DNA from: CAIWHR01 sp035541655
Lineage (GTDB): Bacteria > Pseudomonadota > Gammaproteobacteria > Burkholderiales > Casimicrobiaceae
NCBI GenBank assembly: GCA_035541655.1
Contig: DATKMY010000086.1
Coordinates: forward strand, 28,982 to 92,981
DNA length: 64,000 nt
Direction of reading: 5' to 3'
Positions 1 through 7,948 of the stretch are shown here, one piece after another (the first letter of the stretch is position 1; every line of letters starts with the position of its first letter). The position numbers and the translations under genes are program-made. The notes beneath the pieces were generated by a model. That model did no database searches and was not told where the DNA came from. It was given only the letters and a program-made list of their open reading frames with translations.

Positions 1-358
1 GCAGCGGCGTGCCGCGAAAGAACCAGATGTAGAACTGCGCGACTCCGAAGAGGACCGGGTTGGGCGACATCGCCATCACGGCGAACAGAACGCCGAGCGC
101 GATGCCGAGCACCATCGCGCAGACCGTCATGACGATCGTGTTGACGAGGCCGGTGAGGATCGCCTGCGCGGTGAAGAACTGGCCGACGACTGCCCACGCG
201 ATCTGCCCGCGCGCGAACGCGTTGATCAGGAACCCGAACGCTACGAGGATCAGGATTGCCGCGACCCAGCGCCCGTAGAAGACGCGACGCACGAGCCTCA
301 AATGCGCGATCGAATAGGCGTCGACGGATTCGATCCGGGTGACGGACGACGGGTTCAT
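1..358 (-). CDS. Amino-acid ABC transporter permease (HisM/GltJ type), N-terminal part
   Basis: Inner-membrane permease subunit of a polar amino-acid ABC importer, cut off by the left edge after about 119 residues. The visible part has a short cytoplasmic start, a first hydrophobic segment around residues 30-50, and a second helix rich in V, M and A around 70-100. It ends in the motif WFFRGTPLL, which is typical of the HisM/ArtQ/GltJ family just before the conserved loop. The ATG lies 12 bases after the argH stop, so it is the third gene of a ureohydrolase-argH-permease unit. The imported substrate is not visible; the context suggests a guanidino or arginine-like compound (inference). Confidence 0.85.
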   Translation of the reverse strand, partial: MNPSSVTRIESVDAYSIAHLRLVRRVFYGRWVAAILILVAFGFLINAFARGQIAWAVVGQFFTAQAILTGLVNTIVMTVCAMVLGIALGVLFAVMAMSPNPVLFGVAQFYIWFFRGTPL

Positions 359-370
359 CGCGAGCTCGCG

Positions 371-1795
371 CTACGGGCCGCGCGGGCCCTTGTAGGAGCC
401 TGCCCAGCGGCGCTGCGCGTCGAGCTTCGCCGTGAGGCGGTCGAGCTGCTCGCGGACGCGAACGGGTGCCGTTCCGCCGTAGCCGGCCCGGGCGGCGACG
501 GCCGCTTCGGGCGTCAGGCTGGCCTTGAGCTCCGGCGTCAGCCGGTGATCGACGGCAGTGAGCTCGGCGTCGCCGATCTCGGCGAGTCCGACGCCGAGCT
601 CCTCGCAGCGCTTGACGAGTGCGCCGGTGATCTCGTGCGCCGCAGCGAACGGCACGCCGCGCTTGGCAAGCCAGTCCGCGACTTCGGTTGCCAGCGTGAA
701 TCCGGCAACGGACTGCCGCGCGAGCTCCCGCGTCTGCGGACGCATCGTCCGCAGGAGGCCCGCCATCGCCGGCAGCACGATGACAAGCGGGTCGATCGCC
801 TCGAACGCGGCGTGCTTGTCCTCGGCGAGATCGCGGTTGTACGAGAAAGGCAGCGCCTTCAAGGCGACCAGCATCGTCGCGAGCGAGCCGATGAGCCGCG
901 ATGAGCGCCCGCGCGTGAGCTCGGCGATGTCGGGGTTTTTCTTCTGCGGCATGATCGAGCTTCCGGTCGTGAACGCGTCGTCGAGCTCGACGAGCGCGAA
1001 CTGCCGCGACGACCAGAGCACGATCTCCTCGGCGAGCCGCGACAGGTCGACGCCGAGCATCGCGGTCACGAACAGGAACTCCGCGACATGATCGCGCCCC
1101 CCGACGGCGTCGATCGAGTTTTCGCACGGCGCGTCGTACCCCAGCTCCGCGGCGGAGAGCTCGGGCCGCAAGGCGATCGCCGAGCCCGCGAGCGCCGCGG
1201 CGCCGAGCGGCGAGCGCGCTGCACGTCGGTCCCAGTCGATCATCCGGTCGGCGTCGCGTGCGAAAGCCTGCGCGTGCGCGAGCAGCAGGTGGGCGAAGAC
1301 GATCGGCTGCGCCGGCTGCAGGTGCGTGAATCCGGGTGCGAGCGTCTCGATGTGCCGCGACGCCTGCTCAATCAGCGCGTCCTGCAGGCCGATCAGCGCG
1401 GCAACGATGTCCCGCGCGACGGAACGCAGATACAGCCGCAGATTGTTGGCCGCCTGGTCGTTGCGCGAACGCCCGGCTCGGAGCTTGCCGCCGAGCGGCC
1501 CCAGCCGCTCGACCAGCACGCGCTCGAGGAACGTATGCACGTCTTCGTCGCCGGCTGCGGGGATCAGGGTGCCGGCGCTGACCTCGCGCCGCATCGCATC
1601 GAGCGCCGCGACGATCTCCGCGCATTCCGCGTCCGTCAGCAGGCCCGCGCGCTCGAGCTCCCGCGCATGCGCCTGCGACGACACGAGGTCGTAGAATGCG
1701 AGGCGATAGTGGCTGGGCGGCGAGCTCGACAGGCGCATGAGCGCCGGATCGGGCGGCGAGCGGAAGCGCGCGCCCCAGAGCTTCGTGTCGCTCAT
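371..1795 (-). CDS. argH: Argininosuccinate lyase family protein
   Basis: Cytosolic 474-residue lyase of the fumarase/aspartase superfamily. The family splits argininosuccinate into arginine and fumarate. The flexible catalytic signature GSSIMPQKKNPD is near residue 280, HLQPAQPI lies upstream, and the length matches ArgH. The start MSDTKLWGARF was chosen because its ATG overlaps the stop of the ureohydrolase gene (ATGA), which indicates translational coupling. Sitting between a ureohydrolase and an amino-acid ABC permease is unusual for a biosynthetic argH. It may instead act in breakdown of an imported guanidino compound (inference). Substrate specificity cannot be read from the motifs. Confidence 0.9.
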   Translation of the reverse strand: MSDTKLWGARFRSPPDPALMRLSSSPPSHYRLAFYDLVSSQAHARELERAGLLTDAECAEIVAALDAMRREVSAGTLIPAAGDEDVHTFLERVLVERLGPLGGKLRAGRSRNDQAANNLRLYLRSVARDIVAALIGLQDALIEQASRHIETLAPGFTHLQPAQPIVFAHLLLAHAQAFARDADRMIDWDRRAARSPLGAAALAGSAIALRPELSAAELGYDAPCENSIDAVGGRDHVAEFLFVTAMLGVDLSRLAEEIVLWSSRQFALVELDDAFTTGSSIMPQKKNPDIAELTRGRSSRLIGSLATMLVALKALPFSYNRDLAEDKHAAFEAIDPLVIVLPAMAGLLRTMRPQTRELARQSVAGFTLATEVADWLAKRGVPFAAAHEITGALVKRCEELGVGLAEIGDAELTAVDHRLTPELKASLTPEAAVAARAGYGGTAPVRVREQLDRLTAKLDAQRRWAGSYKGPRGP

Positions 1796-2874
1796 CGGTG
1801 CGCCGCGCCCGCGATGCGCTTTGCGCGCTTCGGATTCGCGGCGACCAGGCAGAGCTCGGTGAAGAGCATCTGCGCGCCGACGTGCGCGGTGTTGGTCGTC
1901 GCGTCGTATTGCGGCGCCACCTCGACGACGTCGCCGCCGATCACGTCGACGCCCGCAAGACCGCGCAGGATCGCGAGCGCTTCGCGCGGCGTGAGTCCTC
2001 CGACTTCCGGCGTGCCGGTGCCGGGAGCGAAGGCGGGATCGATTCCGTCGACGTCGAAGCTGATGTACGTCGGACCGTCGCCGACGACCGCACGCGCCTT
2101 GGCGACGACAGCCTCGACGCCCATGTCGGCGACGTCCTCGGCGTGGAGCACCGTCATCCCCGATTCGTACGAGAACTCCCAAAGGTACTCGGCGCCGCCG
2201 CGTATCCCGATCTGGATCGAGCGCTCGGGATCGAGCACGCCGGAAAGCACCGCCTGACGGAACGGCCCGCCATGATGGAACTTGGACCCTTCGTACTCGC
2301 CAGCCGAATCGCAGTGCGCGTCGATGTGAACCATGCCGACCGGACGGTCGCGCCCGAGCGCCTTGAGGATCGGGCAGGTGATCGAATGATCGCCGCCGAC
2401 CGCGAGCGGAACAACGTTCGCCGCGTAGATCCCGTCGAAGAACGATTCGATGTCGGCGATGCACCGATCGAGCGAGAAGCGGCTCGTCATCGGCACGTCG
2501 CCGACGTCGGCGGCTCGGAGCACGCCCATCGGCGCGATCTTCAGCGCGTGCTCGTAGGGGCCGATCCGCTCGACGGCGCGCACTGCGCGCGGGCCGAGGC
2601 GAGCGCCCGCGCGATTGGTGACGCCGAGATCCATCGGAACGCCGACGAGGGCAACGTCGATGTCACCGAATGCCCGCATCGGTGCGCTGCCGCTCAGGTC
2701 CGGAACGAGCATCGGCGCCGAAAGAAAGGTCGCAACGCCGGCGAAGGGCCACTTGCGCTTCTCCGGATCGATGAAGACCTGCGAGGCCACTGCGGCGAAC
2801 TGCGGATCGAAGATGTCGCCGCCCTTGGCGTTGGCGTACTTGCGCCGCAAGGCAGCGAGTTTGTCCTGATCCAT
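1792..2874 (-). CDS. Agmatinase/guanidino-acid ureohydrolase family enzyme
   Basis: Binuclear-metal ureohydrolase of 360 residues; the family releases urea from agmatine, guanidinobutyrate, guanidinopropionate or guanidine. Metal ligands are visible in GGDHS (about residue 160), DAHCD (185-189) and SFDVDGIDP (about 271-279), followed by APGTGTPEVGG. There are roughly 75 residues before the catalytic core, longer than in simple agmatinases. The segment TNRAGARLGPRAVR resembles guanidinobutyrase/guanidinopropionase-type members. It is the first gene of a unit with argH and an ABC permease, behind a promoter at 2952-2980. The true substrate is open, so a speB symbol is not given. Confidence 0.85.
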   Translation of the reverse strand: MDQDKLAALRRKYANAKGGDIFDPQFAAVASQVFIDPEKRKWPFAGVATFLSAPMLVPDLSGSAPMRAFGDIDVALVGVPMDLGVTNRAGARLGPRAVRAVERIGPYEHALKIAPMGVLRAADVGDVPMTSRFSLDRCIADIESFFDGIYAANVVPLAVGGDHSITCPILKALGRDRPVGMVHIDAHCDSAGEYEGSKFHHGGPFRQAVLSGVLDPERSIQIGIRGGAEYLWEFSYESGMTVLHAEDVADMGVEAVVAKARAVVGDGPTYISFDVDGIDPAFAPGTGTPEVGGLTPREALAILRGLAGVDVIGGDVVEVAPQYDATTNTAHVGAQMLFTELCLVAANPKRAKRIAGAAHR

Positions 2875-2951
2875 TCGAGGGATGTGGTGAAGGCGCGCGG
2901 AAGCGTCGCTGACATGCGCTCCCCGCGCCGTGGCGATCGTTCCGCCGTCAG

Positions 2952-2980
2952 ATAGTATGCACTGCGGGCACGCGGGTCAA
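2952..2980 (-). promoter_or_regulatory. Sigma70-type promoter of the ureohydrolase-argH-ABC unit
   Basis: On the minus strand, TTGACC (2980-2975) and TACTAT (2957-2952) are separated by exactly 17 bases. Transcription would start near 2945, giving a leader of about 70 bases before the ATG at 2874. Confidence 0.6.
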
Positions 2981-2984
2981 TGCG

Positions 2985-3200
2985 ATGCCGAGCGTGCCGT
3001 CGCCGCTGTTCCTGCACCTGAACCGATGGCTGCACGGGCGCGCCGCTCCTGCAGCGCTCCTTCTGGTCATCGCCATCATGCTCACGCTGCTGACGCCGTT
3101 CGTCATCGTCGGGTCGACGATCGCGGAGAACGCCGACCGCGTCAGCGACTTCTTCCGCGCAGCCATCGAGAACGGACGGCCCGAGCCCCCGCCGGGGTCG
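2985..3200 (+). pseudogene. Remnant of an AI-2E family (PerM/YdiK-like) transporter
   Basis: The translation contains PLFLHLNRWLHGRAAPAALL, a long hydrophobic helix, and then ENADRVSDFFRAAIENG followed by PEPPP. This order is typical of roughly residues 50-115 of AI-2E family membrane transporters. The usual first helices are missing upstream. After PEPPP the reading frame runs into the antisense strand of suhB and loses all resemblance to the family. I read it as an internal fragment left by a deletion, not a working gene. It could be expressed as a short one-helix peptide, but nothing supports that. Confidence 0.55.
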
Positions 3201-3203
3201 CGC

Positions 3204-4040
3204 TCAGGGCGCCGGATGGATCGCGCGAGGCGGCGCCTCGCCGACGAGCTCGGCGCGATAGGGCGCCAGCGCGGCCACCATCTGCGCGAATATCTTCGGT
3301 GTGGCGGCGATCACCTGTCCGCCGTGCAGAAAATCGCCTTCGCCGGTGAGGTCACCGATAAGGCCGCCCGCTTCCTGGATCAAGACGCTTCCGGCCGCGA
3401 CATCCCAGGGATTGAGGCCCACTTCCCAGAATCCGTCGTAGAAGCCGGCAGCCACGTACGCGAGGTCGAGTGCCGCGGCCCCGGGCCGGCGTAGCCCCGC
3501 GGTGTGCTCGATCATCGTCTTCATCATCCGCAGGTAGGTGTCGAGGTAGCGGCCGTCGCGAAACGGGAATCCGGTGCCGATGAGGCATTCGCGCAGGTGC
3601 TGGCGCTTGGAGACGCGAATGCGGCGATCGTTGAGGAACGCGCCGCGCCCCCGCGTCGCGGTGAAGAGGTCGTTGCGGATCGGATCGTAAACGACACCCT
3701 GCGTGATCTGCCCGCGCTGCGCGAGCGCGATCGACACGCAGTACTGCGGGAATCCGTGCAGGAAATTCGTCGTTCCGTCGAGCGGATCGATGATCCAGAC
3801 GTTCTCCGCGTCGGCGTTCGCGCCCCGGGCGGTTCCTTCCTCTGCTAGAATCGCGTGGTCCGGAAAGCTCCCGAGCAGCACTTCGACGATTGCGCGCTCG
3901 GCTTCGCGGTCGACTTCGCTCACGAAGTCCTTCGGCCCTTTCGACGTGACGGTGAGCAGGTCGAGCTCGCGGGCGCCGCGATTGATGATGTTGCCGGCGC
4001 GGCGCGCTGCCTTCACCGCGATCGTGAGCATCGGATGCAT
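3204..4040 (-). CDS. suhB: Inositol-1-monophosphatase family protein SuhB
   Basis: Mg2+-dependent phosphatase of 278 residues. In proteobacteria SuhB hydrolyses inositol monophosphate and also associates with the rRNA antitermination complex. Metal-binding motifs are visible: ILAEEGTA, IDPLDGTTNFLHGFP and NPWDVAAGSVLIQEAGG. The start MHPMLTIAVKAARRAGNII matches the family; a second ATG three codons later is an alternative. A TACAAT hexamer on the minus strand at 4107-4112 may be its -10 box. It is divergent from trmJ, the arrangement common in beta- and gammaproteobacteria. Its 3' end abuts the AI-2E transporter remnant. Confidence 0.93.
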   Translation of the reverse strand: MHPMLTIAVKAARRAGNIINRGARELDLLTVTSKGPKDFVSEVDREAERAIVEVLLGSFPDHAILAEEGTARGANADAENVWIIDPLDGTTNFLHGFPQYCVSIALAQRGQITQGVVYDPIRNDLFTATRGRGAFLNDRRIRVSKRQHLRECLIGTGFPFRDGRYLDTYLRMMKTMIEHTAGLRRPGAAALDLAYVAAGFYDGFWEVGLNPWDVAAGSVLIQEAGGLIGDLTGEGDFLHGGQVIAATPKIFAQMVAALAPYRAELVGEAPPRAIHPAP

Positions 4041-4157
4041 GGTGGGGACTGCGACTTCGTTTCTTGCCCGGATACCGGCGGGCGACGCACAAGAAGCTAG
4101 GCAGCCATTGTAACCGCTGGCGCCCGCGCCCGTCGCGAGAGACCTCTCGTAGCATCG

Positions 4158-4895
4158 ATGCCGGCACACCTCGACGCGCTCGCCGCCGTGCGGATCGTGC
4201 TGGTCGCGACGAGCCATCCCGCTAACATCGGCGCCGCGGCGCGCGCGATTCACACGATGGGCATCGGCCGGCTCGTTCTCGTCGGCCCACGGCGCTTTCC
4301 CGATCCCGAAGCCCTCGCGCTCGCCTCGGGGGCGACCCCCGTGCTCGAAGCTGCGCGGGTGGTCGCGACACTCGCCGAGGCGCTCTCCGGCTGCGTGCTG
4401 ACCATCGGTCTGTCCGCGCGGCCGCGCGAGTTCGCAGGGCGTGTCCTCGCGCTGCGGGAGGCCGCGGCGGAAGCGATTGCGCACTGCGAGCACGGTGCGG
4501 TCGCGCTCGTGTTCGGCACCGAGATGTCGGGCCTTTCGAACGACGAGCTCGCGCGCTGCAACGTCGTCGCCACGATTCCGGCGAATCCCGACTACGCATC
4601 GCTCAATCTCGCGGCGGCGGTGCAGGTCGCCGCCTACGAATTGCGCCTAGCCGCGGGCGACGCGAGCGTGTGGCGCGCGCCGCGATTCGAACCGGCATCG
4701 TTCGACGAGATCGAGGCGCTCTACGCGCACGCCACGCGAACGCTCGCCGACATGCGGTTCCTCTCTCCGCAGATGCCGCGCCGGCTGCTGCCGCGGCTGC
4801 GGCGTCTCTTCGCGCGCGCCGCGCTCGAAAAGGAGGAGGTCAATATCCTGCGCGGAATCCTCGCGCGGATCGATCAGATCCTCGAGCGCCGATGA
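4158..4895 (+). CDS. trmJ: tRNA (cytidine/uridine-2'-O-)-methyltransferase TrmJ
   Basis: SPOUT-class RNA methyltransferase of 245 residues that 2'-O-methylates position 32 of certain tRNAs using S-adenosylmethionine. Three family signatures are visible: TSHPANIGAAARAIHTMG near the N-terminus, FGTEMSGLSNDEL, and the SAM-knot region IPANPDYASLNLAAAVQV. The helical C-terminal tail, with KEEVNILRGILARI, is the usual TrmJ ending. It is divergent from suhB. Its stop overlaps the ATG of the following DUF3667 gene (ATGA), so the two are probably translationally coupled. Confidence 0.93.
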   Translation: MPAHLDALAAVRIVLVATSHPANIGAAARAIHTMGIGRLVLVGPRRFPDPEALALASGATPVLEAARVVATLAEALSGCVLTIGLSARPREFAGRVLALREAAAEAIAHCEHGAVALVFGTEMSGLSNDELARCNVVATIPANPDYASLNLAAAVQVAAYELRLAAGDASVWRAPRFEPASFDEIEALYAHATRTLADMRFLSPQMPRRLLPRLRRLFARAALEKEEVNILRGILARIDQILERR

Positions 4896-5863
4896 AGCGC
4901 ACGCTCGTGTCCGATCGGGCCCCGGACTCCGCGCGGCCCGCTCCGGCGGGGTCCGCGCATCTTTGCGCAAATTGCGGCGCGAATGCGCCCGATCGCTACT
5001 GCCCCGAGTGCGGTCAGGACACGCGCGAGCGCTTGCCGACGTTCGTCCAATTCATGCGCGAAGCGACCGGTCGGTATCTCGCGTTCGACGGCAAGCTCTG
5101 GAAGACACTGATACCGCTGCTGTTCCGCCCCGGATTTCTCACGCGTGCGTACCTCGCCGGCAAGCGCAAGCGCTTCATCGGCCCGGCGCGGCTCTTCCTC
5201 ATCTCGAGCCTCGCCCTGTTCGCGGCGCTGCGCTTCACCGCGGAGTCGATTTCCATCGTATCGCTTTCTCCCTCGGTCAAAGTCGAATCGGGTGAATCGG
5301 CGAAAGCTGCGAAGGCGGCCGCAAAGGCCGGCGCGAAGGAACTCCAGGACGAAGGGATCCTCATCGACGAGGACCTCAACCTCAGCGTCAGCGACCTGAG
5401 CGAATCGGCGGGTGGCCCGCTCAAGACGCGAATCGATCGCTTCAACCGGCTCCCGCGCGAGCAGAAGGTCGAGCAGATCATCGCCGGCATAACGCGCTAC
5501 GGACCCTACGCGATGTTCGTGTTGCTGCCGGCCTTCGCCGTGCTGCTGAAGGTCGCCTACCTCGGACGAAGCTCTCGCTATCCCGGGCGCCCGCGCCTTT
5601 ACGGCGAGCATCTGGTGTTCGCCGCGCACAATCATTCCTTCCTCTTCGCGGTCGGGATCCTGCTCTTTGCCGTCCCCATCACCGTCGTCCGGCAGATCCT
5701 CGCCGTCTGGATTCTCGTCTACCTCGCGTGGTCGACGCGCACGGTCTACGGCGGCTCCTGGTTCGGAGTCGCGGTTCGCGGCTTTGCGCTCGCCGTCGCC
5801 TACTTCGCCTTCTTCGTGACCGCCAACGTCGGGCTCCTCGCGGCCGCGATCCTGCTGCGTTGA
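4892..5863 (+). CDS. DUF3667-type membrane protein with N-terminal zinc ribbon
   Basis: Membrane protein of 323 residues, function unknown. A zinc-ribbon motif, CANCG then CPECGQ, lies around residues 25-42. Next comes the conserved stretch around FDGKLWKTLIPLLFRPGFLT and KRKRFIGPARLFL, typical of DUF3667, then a first membrane helix. A charged soluble segment rich in K, E and A (about 135-205) separates it from about four further hydrophobic helices at the C-terminus. The start was chosen because the ATG overlaps the trmJ stop by four bases. cysE follows after 53 bases. The family often has histidines in its membrane part (HLVFAAHNHSF here), but no activity is known. Confidence 0.75.
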   Translation: MKRTLVSDRAPDSARPAPAGSAHLCANCGANAPDRYCPECGQDTRERLPTFVQFMREATGRYLAFDGKLWKTLIPLLFRPGFLTRAYLAGKRKRFIGPARLFLISSLALFAALRFTAESISIVSLSPSVKVESGESAKAAKAAAKAGAKELQDEGILIDEDLNLSVSDLSESAGGPLKTRIDRFNRLPREQKVEQIIAGITRYGPYAMFVLLPAFAVLLKVAYLGRSSRYPGRPRLYGEHLVFAAHNHSFLFAVGILLFAVPITVVRQILAVWILVYLAWSTRTVYGGSWFGVAVRGFALAVAYFAFFVTANVGLLAAAILLR

Positions 5864-5877
5864 ATCCGCCGTGCCCA

Positions 5878-5902
5878 AAAGTTGAGTACCTCACTCGGAG
5901 AT
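5878..5902 (+). promoter_or_regulatory. Possible IscR (Fe-S sensor) binding site before cysE
   Basis: The dyad GTTGAGTACCTCACTCGG resembles the IscR type 1 box, whose E. coli form contains TTGAC followed by ACTCGGG. By my alignment 18 of 25 positions fit the degenerate type 1 consensus. It ends 15 bases before the cysE ATG. In many proteobacteria cysE lies next to iscR, but no iscR is present in this window. Confidence 0.4.
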
Positions 5903-5916
5903 GCGAAAATGCGCGC

Positions 5917-6672
5917 ATGCTCGAACGACTTCGTGAAGACATTGCCGTTGTCTTCGATCGCGATCCCGCCGCCCGAACGAAGTGGGAGGTGGTCACTTGC
6001 TATCCGGGGTTCCATGCGCTCGTCTGGCACCGTGCGGTGCCGAACCGCCTCTGGCGCGCGGGGTTTCGTTGGCTCGCACGCTGGCTCGCGCACTGGGGCC
6101 GCTGGCTGACCGGGATCGAGATCCATCCGGGCGCCAGCATCGGGCGACGCGTATTCATCGACCACGGCATGGGCGTGGTGATCGGCGAGACCGCGGAGAT
6201 CGGCGACGACTGCACGCTCTATCACGGGGTTACGCTCGGCGGAACCTCGTGGCACGCCGGCAAGCGCCATCCGACGCTCGGCAAGAGCGTCGTCATTGGC
6301 GCCGGGGCGAAAATACTCGGCCCGATCCTCGTCGGCGATGGCGCGAAGATCGGCTCGAATGCGGTGGTCGTCCGCGATGTGCCGCCGGGCGCGACCGCCG
6401 TGGGGATCCCGGCCCGCATCCTCGTCGACCACGAGGCGAGGCGCCGCGAGAATCAGGCGGCGAAGCTGGGCTTCTCCGCCTACGCGATAGCAGCGGACAT
6501 GAACGACCCGATGGTGCAGGCGATCCATCGGCTGATCGACCATGCGGCAGCGACCGACGCGCAGCTCCAGGGACTGATCGACGAGCTTCGGAGGAGCGGC
6601 GTCGAATGCGGCGACGCAAAGGCCGTCGCCCAAGGCTTCGATCCGCAGAAGCTCAACGAGATGCTCGACTGA
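5917..6672 (+). CDS. cysE: Serine O-acetyltransferase
   Basis: Cytosolic 251-residue enzyme that acetylates serine with acetyl-CoA, the first step of cysteine synthesis. The N-terminal helical domain is followed by left-handed beta-helix hexapeptide repeats starting near IEIHPGASIGRRVFIDHG. The active-site stretch HGVTLGGTSWHAGKRHPTLG is intact, followed by IGAGAKILGP and GAKIGSNAVVVRDVPPGATAVGIPA. The start MLERLREDIAVVFDRDPAA is the usual one for betaproteobacterial CysE. It follows trmJ and the DUF3667 gene and carries an IscR-like site immediately upstream. This hints at iron-sulfur control of cysteine supply. Confidence 0.95.
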   Translation: MLERLREDIAVVFDRDPAARTKWEVVTCYPGFHALVWHRAVPNRLWRAGFRWLARWLAHWGRWLTGIEIHPGASIGRRVFIDHGMGVVIGETAEIGDDCTLYHGVTLGGTSWHAGKRHPTLGKSVVIGAGAKILGPILVGDGAKIGSNAVVVRDVPPGATAVGIPARILVDHEARRRENQAAKLGFSAYAIAADMNDPMVQAIHRLIDHAAATDAQLQGLIDELRRSGVECGDAKAVAQGFDPQKLNEMLD

Positions 6673-6706
6673 CCCGCGCAGACTGCGGGCGAGCGCAGGG
6701 GCGCAG

Positions 6707-7948
6707 CTACGCGCGCGGCTTCACGCGCCGCGCACACTCGGCCGCGCGCTCGCGCGCTTCCGAGACGTTCGCGGCGGTCGCGAGCGCGACACCCATCCGC
6801 CGCTTCTTGTACGCCTCGGGCTTGCCGAAGAGGCGCAGGTCGGACTCGGGCACCGACAACGCGTCGGCGATGTTGTCGTAGCGGATTCCGCGGCCGTCGA
6901 CGCCGCCGTAGATGACGGCCGAGGCGCCCGGCGCACGCAGGCGCACGTCGACGGGCAGCCCGAGGATCGCACGCGCGTGAAGCTCGAACTCGCTCTGCAC
7001 TTGCGTCGCCATCGTAACCATTCCGGTGTCGTGAGGACGAGGACTCACCTCCGAGAACCACACGCTGTCGCCTTTGACGAAGAGCTCGACGCCGAACACG
7101 CCGCGGCCGCCGAGCTCGCTCGTCACCCGCAGCGCAATGCGCCGCGCCGCGGCCAGCGCCGCGTCCGACATCGGCTGCGGCTGCCACGATCCGACGTAGT
7201 CGCCGTTCACCTGCCGGTGCCCGACGGGCTCGCAGAAGTAGGTCTGGACGTGGCCGTTCACGTCGTTCGCGCGAACGGTGAGTAGCGTTATCTCGTAGTC
7301 GAAGTCGATGAAGCCTTCGACGATGACGCGGCCGCCGCGGACTCGCGCCGTGCTCTCCGCGTACTGCCACGCTGCGGCAACCTCCCCCTTGGAGCGCACG
7401 ACCGACTGCCCCTTGCCCGACGACGACATCACCGGCTTGACGACGCACGGGTAGCCGATGCCGGGCGTCGTCTCGATCGCTTCCTCGAGCGCTTCGGCGC
7501 TGTCGGCGAAGCGGTAGACGGAGGTCGGCAGACCGAGCTCTTCGGCGGCGAGCCGGCGGATCCCCTCGCGATTCATCGTGAGGCCCACGGCGCGCGCCGT
7601 CGGAACGACATGCGCGACGCCGTCGCGCTCGACGTCAGCCAGCGCGTCGGTTGCGATCGCTTCGATCTCGGGAACGACGAGCTGCGGTCGCTCCTGCTCG
7701 ATCAGGCGGCGGACGGCCGCGGCGTCGGTCATCGCGATGACGTGCGCGCGATGCGCGACCTGGTGGCCGGGGGCGTTCGCGTAGCGGTCGACGGCGATGG
7801 CCTCCACGCCCAGCCGCTGCAACGCGATGATCACTTCCTTCCCGAGCTCGCCGCTGCCGAGCAGCATCACCTTGGTCGAGGTGGCCGAGAACGGAGTTCC
7901 GATGTGCGTGGCGATGTGCTTGTGTCCGTCGGGCATGGGGCGCTGCAA
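6707..7948 (-). CDS. purT: Formate-dependent phosphoribosylglycinamide formyltransferase (GAR transformylase 2)
   Basis: ATP-grasp enzyme of 413 residues that uses formate and ATP to formylate GAR in purine synthesis, an alternative to folate-dependent PurN. Visible features are the N-terminal MLLGSGELGKEVIIALQRLG, the segment VPEIEAIATDAL, the ATP-grasp lysine region PCVVKPVMSSSGKGQSVV, and GVFGVELFVKGDSVWFSEVSPRPHDTG in two adjoining blocks. The first ATG is used; a second at codon 5 (MPDGHKH) is also possible. It converges on cysE. The AT-rich 180-base gap upstream (7949-8128) probably holds its promoter. Confidence 0.93.
   Translation of the reverse strand: MQRPMPDGHKHIATHIGTPFSATSTKVMLLGSGELGKEVIIALQRLGVEAIAVDRYANAPGHQVAHRAHVIAMTDAAAVRRLIEQERPQLVVPEIEAIATDALADVERDGVAHVVPTARAVGLTMNREGIRRLAAEELGLPTSVYRFADSAEALEEAIETTPGIGYPCVVKPVMSSSGKGQSVVRSKGEVAAAWQYAESTARVRGGRVIVEGFIDFDYEITLLTVRANDVNGHVQTYFCEPVGHRQVNGDYVGSWQPQPMSDAALAAARRIALRVTSELGGRGVFGVELFVKGDSVWFSEVSPRPHDTGMVTMATQVQSEFELHARAILGLPVDVRLRAPGASAVIYGGVDGRGIRYDNIADALSVPESDLRLFGKPEAYKKRRMGVALATAANVSEARERAAECARRVKPRA

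Noticed and set aside
2875..2945. Guanidine riboswitch in the leader of the ureohydrolase unit
   Set aside because: The 70-base leader was checked for the paired ACGR-loop hairpins of the guanidine-II class and for a larger aptamer; no convincing pair of stems was seen.
3201..3494. Extension of the AI-2E-like frame as an intact 169-residue gene
   Set aside because: After residue about 72 the sequence is just the antisense strand of suhB, with no family resemblance.
6673..6690. Terminator between cysE and purT
   Set aside because: CCCGC/GCGGG forms only a five-base stem with no T-run on either strand.
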